NCBI RefSeq assembly: GCF_022605165.1
Contig: NC_063071.1
Coordinates: 1,054,001-1,118,000 of the forward strand
Origin: Purpureocillium takamizusanense
Lineage: Eukaryota; Ascomycota; Sordariomycetes; Hypocreales; Ophiocordycipitaceae
DNA: 64,000 nt
Reading direction: 5' to 3'
Part shown: one piece after another, positions 55,623 through 64,000 of the stretch
How the letters are laid out: each line of letters starts with the position of its first letter
Numbering within the stretch: position 1 is the stretch's first letter
Translations under genes and position numbers: made by a program
The notes under the pieces: model-generated
What the model was told of the DNA's origin: nothing
The model's database searches: none
The model's input: only the letters and a program-made list of their open reading frames with translations

Positions 55623-57881
55623 ATGGTAGAGTCGACACCAACAACAACCGTCAAGGACGCCGTCAAGGCCCAGGACATGCGCTCCACGCCCCTCTACCAA
55701 CAGGTCCAGCAGCATTACAAGAGCATCATCGACCCCGCCATAGGCCGCATCTCCAACGCAACCGACCTGCACCTGTCCCCGCACGGCACGTCCGTCGTCT
55801 TCACGGCCCACGTCTGGGAGAGCGTCGACAAGAGCCAGGCCACGCGCATCGCCGAGATAGCCGTCGACACGGGCGCGGTGCGGTTTCTCTCTGGTAGTAG
55901 TACTACCTCCAGCGGCAGCGGCAGCGGCAACAACAACAGCAGCGGTGGCAGCCATGGAGACGCGCAAAAGCCCCGTTACTCGCCCGACGGGCGCTTCATC
56001 TCGTACACGGCCGCGAACCCCGATGCCGGCGGCCTCTCGCAGCTGTGCCTGCAGGACTGCATCACTGCCCCTGCTGCCACTACCACCAACACCAGCAGCG
56101 GTGACGAGGAGCAGCGGCTACCGACCGCCTCCTTCTTCCCCCTTCCCGGCTTCTCCGTCGAGTACGCCCTCTGGTCCGCCGACGCGCGGCACCTGCTGTG
56201 CGGTGCCGCCGCCGCGGGGGCCGACACGTCGGACCTCTTCGGCGCCGTCAAGATCACCGCCGGCAAGCGGGACGACGCACCCGCTTGGCTCCCTAAGGTC
56301 GAGGGCTCGCAGGCCGAGCACCCGGGCCGCGCGCTCTTCCTCTTCGACGTTGAGGCCAAGGTGTACACCCGCGTCAGCCCGCCCGGCCTCAACGTGTGGG
56401 AGGCGAACTGGTGCGGCGGCGGCGGCGGCGACGGGTCTCTGCAGCAGCGTGTGGTCGGCATCGTGTCCGAGCACGGAGACGAGGGCGCGTGGTATACCTC
56501 GCGCGTCGCCATCATCGACATCGCCAACGCCGACCAGGATCAGGGCCAGGGCCAGGCTGTCAGGACTGTCCACGTCCCGCCCGAGCGGTTCCAGGCCGCC
56601 GTCCCCGTGGGCTCTCCGTCCGGCACCCGCGTCGTGTTCGTGCAGGCCCAGTGTAGCGACCGGTGCCTCGTCGCCGGAGACCTCTGGACGCTGGACGTGG
56701 ACCACAATATAACGAGCGGCGGCACCAACAAGGTGAAGCACGACACGGACGGCGTGGACGTGACGAACGCCGCGTGGATCGACGACGATACGCTCTTCGT
56801 GTTTGGCATCCGCGCGACGCAAATCGTCGCCGGCACGCTCACCCTTCGGGACGGACGCTTCACCGAGCGCTGGGCGGCCGATCCCGGCGTCACCTGCCCC
56901 AACGCGCAGCCCGACCCCGTGATGCCCTCCTCCGACGGCTCCGTGTTCCCGATCGTCCTGGAGGGCTGGTCGCGCATTCCCGAGCTCACCCTCATCGACA
57001 CGGGTCGCCGCGAAGCGCCCAGCGGCAGCAACAGCAGCAGAAGCAACACTATCCTCCGTCTCGACCACGACGGACACGTCTACCTACAGTCCCAGCTCGG
57101 CGAGAGCCGCCTGGAGCGGTGGACCTCACCCGACGGCCTCTCCATCGAAGGCTTCGTGCGCCTCCCCAAGCACGGCCGCGCGCCGTACCCGCTGATCCTG
57201 CACGTCCACGGCGGGCCCATCGCCTCCTTCAGGGACAACTGGCGGCCCACGGCCTTTGACACGCTCCTCACGCTCCGCGGGTACGCCGTGCTCTCGCCCA
57301 ATCCGCGCGGCTCCAACGGCCGCGGCGCCGCCTTCACGGGCCACGTCTTCGGCGACATGGGCGGCGGCGACGTCGACGACTACCTCGCCGGTATCGAACA
57401 CCTCGTCGCCCAGGGCCTCGTTGACCCGGCCCGCCTGGGCGTCGTCGGCGGCAGCTACGGCGGCTACATGGCGGCCTGGATCGTCACCCAGACGGACCGC
57501 TTCGCCGCCTCAGTCGCCATCGCACCCGTCGTCGACTGGTTCTCCCAGCACACCCTCAGCAACATCCCAACCTTTGATCAGATCATGTTGCAGGCCGACC
57601 CCTACGACCACGCCGGCGGGCCCTACCGCACCCGGAGCCCCGTCCTGTACGCCGGCCGCTACCCGACCGCCGTGATGCTTATCTCCGGCGAGAACGACCC
57701 TGCGACGCCGCCGTCCCAGGCCAGGCAGTACCATCGCGCGCTCGTCGAGAAGGGCGTCACCTCGCTGTGCCTCATCTACCCCGGCGAGGGCCACGGGGTG
57801 CGAAAGTATCCGGCCTACGTGGACTATTGCAGCAGGATATTGGGCTGGTTCCTGGCTCACGTGCCAGTCAATGAGAGCTAG
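55623..57881 (+). CDS. S9 (prolyl oligopeptidase family) serine peptidase
   Basis: Single exon, 752 residues, ATG at 55623. The N-terminal ~480 residues form a beta-propeller-like part with LSPHGTSVVF and YSPDGRFISY blade motifs; a Ser/Gly/Asn insert (~96-118) lies in one blade. The C-terminal alpha/beta-hydrolase domain holds the catalytic triad S611 (GGSYGGYMAAW), D692 (SGENDPATPP) and H724 (GEGHGVRKYP), and the HVHGGP oxyanion segment. Closest in motif layout to acylaminoacyl-peptidase/dipeptidyl-peptidase subfamilies. No signal peptide, so cytosolic peptide trimming is likely. Lacks introns, unlike most neighbours. Divergent from the FAD oxidase gene. Confidence 0.92.
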   Translation: MVESTPTTTVKDAVKAQDMRSTPLYQQVQQHYKSIIDPAIGRISNATDLHLSPHGTSVVFTAHVWESVDKSQATRIAEIAVDTGAVRFLSGSSTTSSGSGSGNNNSSGGSHGDAQKPRYSPDGRFISYTAANPDAGGLSQLCLQDCITAPAATTTNTSSGDEEQRLPTASFFPLPGFSVEYALWSADARHLLCGAAAAGADTSDLFGAVKITAGKRDDAPAWLPKVEGSQAEHPGRALFLFDVEAKVYTRVSPPGLNVWEANWCGGGGGDGSLQQRVVGIVSEHGDEGAWYTSRVAIIDIANADQDQGQGQAVRTVHVPPERFQAAVPVGSPSGTRVVFVQAQCSDRCLVAGDLWTLDVDHNITSGGTNKVKHDTDGVDVTNAAWIDDDTLFVFGIRATQIVAGTLTLRDGRFTERWAADPGVTCPNAQPDPVMPSSDGSVFPIVLEGWSRIPELTLIDTGRREAPSGSNSSRSNTILRLDHDGHVYLQSQLGESRLERWTSPDGLSIEGFVRLPKHGRAPYPLILHVHGGPIASFRDNWRPTAFDTLLTLRGYAVLSPNPRGSNGRGAAFTGHVFGDMGGGDVDDYLAGIEHLVAQGLVDPARLGVVGGSYGGYMAAWIVTQTDRFAASVAIAPVVDWFSQHTLSNIPTFDQIMLQADPYDHAGGPYRTRSPVLYAGRYPTAVMLISGENDPATPPSQARQYHRALVEKGVTSLCLIYPGEGHGVRKYPAYVDYCSRILGWFLAHVPVNES

Positions 57882-58250
57882 ACAGCAGCCATATGCGTGT
57901 CTTGATCGCCAGGACTATGAGCTTGTATAAGAGAGTCGACCAGCTGTTGTAGTAATTTCCATTGGTGACGCTGCGTGATATGTCATACTGCGGACATGTA
58001 AGCGGTAGTCGGTGCAACAGTGTCTGTCACCGACGGCGACGTATCTTACCCTTCAGAAACATCCTGTGCGTCCTTCGCGCTGCGAACCCTGCAACGCAAG
58101 GACTTTGGCAAGGCTGCCTGCCCCCTTGGCGGCCATGATGACAAGTAATCGCTTCACGTCATAGCGAACGCAAGCTTCTTTATTGCGCTTGTAGCGCACT
58201 CTATTTGGCAATTGCTTTCTTTCCTAAATAAACACGCTCTATAGTTGCTT
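57882..58250. other. Convergent 3' flanks, S9 peptidase / TPT transporter
   Basis: 369 bp, ending in an AT-rich 58170-58250 segment; nothing else recognised. Confidence 0.45.
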
Positions 58251-59833
58251 TCATTCGGTGCCGAAAAAGGGGGGCAGTGCAAACATGCCCTTTTTCTTTG
58301 GGTCATAGTGCCGCCAAGCCAGGCTGACGACGAAGATCCCGCTGAGGCCGAAGGCGATGACGAGCAGCAGCCTGCGGGCAGCAACGCGGGACGTAGCGCT
58401 CGGGTAAGAGGAAGGGGAGATGGTGGCAGCTGTCCAAGCAACGACTGTGGCGCCGCCTCGGGCCATCTGATCGTAGCCGACAGAGTAGTATGTCAGGCCA
58501 CCCAGGGCGACCGTGTACCCAAAAGCCTGGAGGAGGGTTATTTTGGTGTGCCAGATGATGATGGAAACTATGATGAGGAGAATGTTCTTGAAGATGCCCG
58601 TGAGGGTCATGACGAGGCCTGACGTCTTGCCAATCTGCGCCACACGAGTCAGCATTCCCGTCGCGACGCAAGACTCAGGGGAACAGAAACTCACTAAGAA
58701 AACACTGGCGACGTTGAGTAAAAAGGCAATGAGGGCGTTGAGGAAGAGTATCCCAAAGCCAACGCTGGTGAGATCGTCCCAATGAAAGTGTGGCACCTCG
58801 CTGGGTAATGCCACGACGAGGTTCATGACGGCGCAAACAGGGGCGTAGTAGTAGAGGCCGACGAGGGGGTCCATCTTGAGTCCCTCTCCAGAAAGCATGA
58901 CCTGAATCATGACGACACGAACGGCCTCGAAGCCGATGCCACCAAGCTGGTACAGAAAACCGATAAGCGAAAAATGAATCTCGCCAACCGAGGCAATGGC
59001 TACGCCGGCGACAATGACGAGCACGTTGACGAAAGAGGAGAGCGAGGGATCGGCGACGCCCCAGGCCCACGAGGCAAAGAGGACGGCAACAGGAGCGGCC
59101 GACTTGAGCATCTGGATAAAGGCGACCGAGAGGTAGAGGTAGACGAGGTTGGAGCAGACGAGGGACCCCGAGTAGAGAAGCCCGATGGGGCAGATGGTGC
59201 GGAGGTAGAGGCGAGGCGTGATGGGTAACTTGTGGCGCGAGTCGAGGAGCGAGGTGGTGCGCGCGAGAAGCTGGGTCGCCAGAGTGGCAAAGACGAGGTG
59301 CCAGCAGGTAAGAATGATGGCTAGAGCCTGTTAGCGAGACGTTGCAGGATCTGGGATGGTAGTGTCTGTGGCGATGCTGAGAACGGAAGTCGTACGATGA
59401 GCTACACCGCGGTGGTGAAGCCATGAGCAGGGGCAACGTACGATATTCTGCGAAAGGACATGTCAGCGCAGGCTTCTTATGTCTGAGGGGAGGCCATCAT
59501 GAGAGTCTTTTGAGAGTCTTTCGACATGCAGGCCACTCACTGAAGCTGGTGGAGCCGATGATCCATTTGTTGAACAAGATAGTCAGATTTGAAAAGAAGA
59601 TCCAGTTCCTGGACGGGCGTGTCAGTACCAATTGACGTTGGATGCTTGCTGTCCCTCCTCGAAACGCACATTATGTGAACGGCGGGGTGCAGCCCCCGGG
59701 GGCGAGGCGCCTCGGCATCGACCGTCTTGGCCCCAATGTTCATGGCGGCCTCCTCATCGTGGATTGAGTCGATTGAGAAGGACCTCGAGGGTGAGACGGC
59801 CGTATTGGCCGACGACAGCGAGGCGCTCGACAT
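58251..59833 (-). CDS. Triose-phosphate/nucleotide-sugar transporter family (TPT, DUF250) protein
   Basis: Five exons: 59833-59670, 59608-59541, 59447-59442 (a 6-nt microexon, AATATC), 59320-58695 and 58634-58251; introns 61, 93, 121 and 60 bp; 415 residues. Splicing through the microexon gives K78-Y79 and the split P80, joining ILFNKWIIGSTSF to KYPIILTCWHLVFATLAT, the standard start of this family; skipping it would drop two residues but keep frame. About ten hydrophobic segments follow, with the KSAAPV and GKTSGLVMTLTGIFKNILLI motifs typical of drug/metabolite-superfamily TPT proteins. It probably exchanges a sugar phosphate or nucleotide sugar across a Golgi or other endomembrane; substrate unknown. 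The C-terminal tail (DPKKKGMF) is short. Confidence 0.88.
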
Positions 59834-62800
59834 GTCGAGTGATGCGACTGCCTCGAAAAACGAGGCAAGCAGTATGTTTCAAGAAAATAAAAATTCGGCA
59901 GTGATATTTGCGACGCGGCTGCTGCGGGCGCGCAGTCGCCGTGAGGTTGAGGCCGCCAAACCGGCTCGGGTCCGTCAAGGAGGACGTTGTCGCCCAAGGG
60001 TCCCCGTCGAAGCGCTTCGCACAGACTGTCGATTGCTGACGGCCGGGCGACTCGGTAGGGTCGACTTGCCGAGTGGCGTCCGTCGAGAGCAACGAAGACG
60101 GACAAACAAGGGCCACCGACAGCGTGGCCAAGAGGACAGAGTTGTGCGAGCGGGAGCAGCGCGCGCGCGCGCGACACGAAGGGGACGGCTTGGCGTATTT
60201 AAGAGGCCGCCCCGGCTCTCACCACGGGGGAATCGACGGGCCACTTGTTTGTGGCCTGGTGTGTGTGTGTGTCTGTCTCCCTGCTGTTGCTCCTGCTGCT
60301 ACCACGACCCAAAACAAGTACTAAGTTACCTAGCCCGGCGCGAAACAAAAAGAGCAGGTCGACTAGCGGGATCGATGTTGCGGGAGCCGGCTGTGTTCCC
60401 ATACCACAGTCCAAGGGTATCGCAGTGTACCGACCTCGCCGCTGGCAGTGTTGCGTTCGGGGGCTGATGATTAGCCTTTGGCAGTTTGCAGGTCTGATGC
60501 CTCTTTCGACGGCCGTGGAGCTGGGACCCTGAGCAGTGCACCGCAGACTGGGGTTGAAATGGGTCCGGCGCTAACGAACCGCTGCACTGGGTGCGGGCTG
60601 AGTTGAAGAGGCGCCACCGTCAAGCCACGGCGTCCGCAACCGAACGTCCGGGGCGGCCCAATACAGCTGCGAAGAGGTGGTGCAGGAGGTCAACGAGGAG
60701 GGCGGTCGAAGACAGGAGACCGAGAATGGAAGAGGAGAGCAGAGGCACCAATTCCAGCACACGAGGGGAGATGACTGGGTACATGTACAGTATACAGTAT
60801 GTGCAGGGTGGGAGGCGGGGCATGCGCGCGCGATGCGCTCCTGCCTCCTGATACCGCACATTACTAAGGTACAAAGTACGGAGGCGGATGAACAGGATGC
60901 GCTTATAGATAGGTAGGTACCTACCTAGTAGTACTTATTAACTGCACTGACTTTGTAGGGTTCCTGGCAGCAGCAAAGGTCGATAGCATTCATGACAGGA
61001 TGGATGATGAACGGGACCGTTGCCGCAAGTCCAGGCATGGTACCTACCACTGCAGCTACATGCAGTGATGCCTCACTCATTACTTCATGCGAGGCACATC
61101 CTACGCTTCGTATATACGCACGTAATACGTACATGATGGACCAACAGGCGATTTGTTCTTGTCGAGAACCGAGCTCCGCCTCAACACTTGCCATTCATCC
61201 CATGCCCTACGTTAGTAACCGATATCTGATTTCCCCCCATGAACCTCGTCCCGACGACGATCAACGGGGCCGCGAGCTGAAACCCACCGGCGGACGGGGG
61301 TGGCGCCAGGCTGGTCGCCAGCGGAGCCCCTCCTGACGCGCCGACTGTTCAGTTCAGCACCTGGCAGCCAGCAGCACAGACGAATGGCAGGGGCGTTGTG
61401 CCTATCGCAACCAGCCCGAGTATCTCCTAGCAGCGCGACAACCCTTGGCCGGCTGATTAGAGTTCGCATCAAGGGCAAAAACGAGTCTTGCTGCCGCCTC
61501 CTTTTCCGAATCAGTATTGTCGTCGAGGGGGTTGAGACGGGACGGCTTAGCATGATGACGCCGAGACCGATGATGATACCTGTCACGGCTTGCTTCAATA
61601 CGCCTGATCAAACGTGTATTCCTGGGATCCTGAAGCAGCAGAGGCGATCCCCCCGGGGGCTCAGACGGACGATGACCAAACTTTTGCGGAGGACATGTTT
61701 TTCTCTTTGATCAAGGCGCGGCCCGCCCTGTCCCGTCAACAGGTCGCGAGTCGCGAGGACAGGCCATCCCAACGTCGAGCAAGCTGTCCGTTCCACCGGT
61801 CCAAGGGCATTTATTATTCAAGCTACGTAGTTACTGCGTACATGTAAGGTTGCCCTCCGGACTCGACGTGCTTGACCCCTGCATGCCCGCACGCACACAG
61901 CCCGGCAGCCCGGTCGCTCTCCACCCCCCCCCCCCCATCCCCATCAGGGGTCCTCCTCGAAGGGGGTTTGGGGGGTCCCGCCCGCCAAACAGAGCCAGCC
62001 ATGACGAAACGTGCACCCTGTCCGCGCCGCCAAGCTCCACGCCACGGCGAGACAAGCTTCGACCTGCAGGCGCCGCGTCGGTGCAGCCCCCGATCCAATG
62101 ATGCGTGTGAAACAGTCACTGGCTTTCTCGATGAACGGCATGGCGTTCGCCTGTGGTCGCATTCGTTGCTGTGTGACGGTCGCACGGCAGCAGTCTCGGA
62201 CCGGGTTAGTAACTACAGTATACGTTAGTATTTCTTGCAGGCAAAAAAAATCCCGGGCACATCGATCGGAATTGTGCCCGTTTGCTCGACGACGACGAAG
62301 ACGACGCTGACGCTGACGCATGCACGCGCCGGAGAGAGACATCAAGCAGTACCGGCTGCAGAGGTGGACCTTAGTACCTTACCTACCTGTCAGTGGAGAG
62401 AGAGGAGGCCTCATGTCTGTGGGATCTGCCCCAATTGCCGTGCCGAGCCCGCCGCGCGCGAATTTGCCAAGACGCCGGTCAAACTGGCGCGCGTGTCCAG
62501 AAGGATGGAAGGCTCACTTGTAAAACTTGTGAATAATATACCGAGAGCTGCGGCTTGGTACCTCACGACCGCCCGTTGCCGCTGCGGCTGCTGTTGTTGT
62601 GTCGCTGACGCCCTCGGCGCTGGCAGTCCCAAAACTACAGGCTGCTGATCTGTACCTCTACGGAGCGCTGGACGCTGGTCTTCGAGCAGTCCATGCTTGT
62701 ATCAAGACCACGTATTTCAGACAGATACGAGCAGTACGCATCCATGGACCTAGTTGGATACTTTCTCACCGTCAACCAGTCGTGCCGGCCCAAATCCATG

Positions 62801-63729
62801 TCAATCTTTACTCAACTCGGCCTCCTCAAGCTGGAGGCCTGTTTACGGGTCTTGTGTGTCTGTTCTCATCATCATAACCCGCCTGGCACACCTCGACGCC
62901 GCTGCCCATCGGACGAAACATCACGCTCAAACCAGATTTGCATCTCGTCCGTGACGAGCAACTGCTCACGTGCATCACCGTCATCTCGCTCACTACGAGC
63001 ACGCAGCTACTACGTACTACTCACGCCCACCTCAAGTTCCTCCCCTGGCTGCCTGTCGCTTGCCCACCGAGCGCTGCTGACTCGCGATCAGACCCCTCGA
63101 TGCTGTCCAATGGTGGTGGATGCTGCCCAGGCTGCTGTTCGTCGCTATCGTATAGCCCCATAACTACCCACCCACTTACTCCTTCGTGTCGCGGTTTCAG
63201 GCCCTCCGATCGCCAGGGCGCGCTTGGGCACCGCAACTGCATCCGGCACGGGCCAATATCCCGCGCATGGGGGGAACGTTGCGCTTACTAAATTGGCGAT
63301 ACCGCGGGCCGCTGGCAAATCTTCATGCTGGGGCACGTCAAGTCGACGCCGGTTCACAATGCTGTCATGTTCTACCGCATATAGTAGCAGTGTACTTCGT
63401 AGCTTGATTCTTTGCAAAAAGCAGTCCAAGGCTTTCAAAAGTGGCAACGTAACCAGGGCCTTGATTCTCACGCTGCAGGTCGTAGACGTAATGGATTCGT
63501 TAAATCGAACCCTTGACAAAACTCCGCCCACCACGCAACTCGCAAGCCTTCCCTGGCTGATTTAGAAGCATGCCCGCGCGCCTGGACCTCGCAATTGCGG
63601 CTTGGTGCATTGCCCGCGCCTGTCCTTCCATGTCCTTTGAAAAGCAGATGCCAACTCCGTCGCTGTGACCTCGAGGTTACAAATTCTGCACCTCGCAACA
63701 TTCGTCCGCCATAACCATTCCTTGGGAGT
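59834..63729. other. 3.9-kb gene-poor interval
   Basis: The left end is the promoter of the TPT gene. Frames here are composition shadows without domain-like content. A perfect 18-bp palindrome lies at 60910-60927, C13 at 61924-61936 and GACGAC-type repeats at ~62288-62310. Short dinucleotide tracts (GT at 60258-60272) occur. Confidence 0.55.
60910..60927. repeat. Perfect 18-bp palindrome
   Basis: TAGGTAGGTACCTACCTA equals its own reverse complement. Related GGTACCT/ACCTAC words recur at ~32097-32130 and ~62370-62390. Confidence 0.9.
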
Positions 63730-64000
63730 CTACTGAGCCAATGGCCCCGACTGAGAATCATTTGTGTCGTCCGGCAAGTCGCCGTCGCCATCTTCCGGCA
63801 GCGGTATATCTTCCGGACCGTTTCGCTTGGTGAGATTGTTGCTTGAAACGATGTTGTCGTGGTCGCGTACTGGCTCTTCTACGGCCAACCCCTCCACCGC
63901 CTCGCCCTCAAAGCCCGGCGTGGCCGTCTTACTAGCTTCAGTATCTTCGCTGGGTTGCAGCTCTCCGGCGTCGTCCATGCTCTCCGCCTCGTTGTGAAGC
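63730..64000 (-). CDS. C-terminal end of an acidic-tailed protein (partial)
   Basis: An open frame enters from the right edge (reads LHNEAES just before a Met at 63978) and ends at a TAG at 63730-63732. The visible ~90 residues are Asp/Glu/Pro/Ser-rich with no domain, typical of a disordered tail. Because the frame stays open to the edge, the Met at 63978 need not be the start. The protein's identity cannot be told from this end. Confidence 0.6.
   Translation of the reverse strand, partial: LHNEAESMDDAGELQPSEDTEASKTATPGFEGEAVEGLAVEEPVRDHDNIVSSNNLTKRNGPEDIPLPEDGDGDLPDDTNDSQSGPLAQ

Noticed and set aside
59727..60467. 246-codon plus-strand frame
   Set aside because: Overlaps the first exon and promoter of the TPT gene on the other strand; low-complexity translation.
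62693..63163. 156-codon plus-strand frame
   Set aside because: No recognisable domain, Ser/Arg-rich, no supporting splice or promoter signals.
63470..63530. GGTTCGATTT on the minus strand as a tRNA T arm
   Set aside because: No matching stem or A box at the right distance.

Overview
The window comes from the nuclear genome of a filamentous ascomycete, most likely Sordariomycetes/Hypocreales. It is GC-rich, and its genes are split by short introns (about 48-185 bp) with GTRNGT-type donors, CTRAC/TACTAAC branch points and YAG acceptors. It carries an intron-containing nuclear tRNA-Leu and typical fungal genes (ORC2, SNW/Prp45, TIM22, UGO1, YAH1, GEP4, SEC59, RRP15, SHG1). Gene models were built by hand from reading frames, splice motifs and family continuity; exon coordinates are given in each entry.

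Layout. 1-3.4 kb: minus-strand 5' part of a very large single-exon membrane protein whose open frame reaches ankyrin repeats at the window edge. 4.7-8.3 kb: LAT-type amino-acid permease (-) divergent from a FAM32A-like gene (+), then tRNA-Leu(AAG). 8.9-10.4 kb: Ser/Thr-rich membrane protein (-). 10.4-15.9 kb: no supportable gene, many simple repeats. 15.9-23.4 kb: dolichol kinase (+), ORC2 (-), GEP4 (+) and a SANT-like gene (+). 24.2-27.1 kb: decayed tract with two subtilase remnants. 27.5-39.5 kb: TIM22 (+), membrane-anchored GH16 glucanase (-), DUF1772-like protein (-), SNW/Prp45 (-), p24 cargo receptor (-), PhoD phosphatase (+). 40-49.1 kb: arylsulfatase (+), RRP15 (+), YAH1 ferredoxin (-), UGO1 (+), COMPASS Shg1 with a long RS/RD tail (+). 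50-59.8 kb: Zn2Cys6 regulator (+), FAD amine/amino-acid oxidase (-), S9 peptidase (+), TPT-type transporter (-). 59.8-63.7 kb is gene-poor, and the 3' end of an acidic-tailed gene enters from the right edge (-).

Functional themes. There is a strong mitochondrial set (GEP4 cardiolipin pathway, TIM22 import, YAH1 Fe-S/heme, UGO1 fusion, with YAH1 and UGO1 divergent from one 547-bp interval), RNA and chromatin functions (SNW/Prp45, RRP15, ORC2, Shg1), and secretory functions (dolichol kinase, p24). The 50-58 kb block (regulator, FAD oxidase, S9 peptidase) is the only neighbourhood that looks like a possible catabolic cluster; that is inference.

Most notable observations: two independent 6-nt microexons (PhoD and TPT genes); five introns in four conserved genes that are multiples of three without in-frame stops, one of which would insert 19 residues inside the p24 sorting tail; a uORF overlapping the dolichol-kinase start codon; and the large unbroken ankyrin membrane-protein frame. 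No clearly new multi-gene system is demonstrable from sequence alone.
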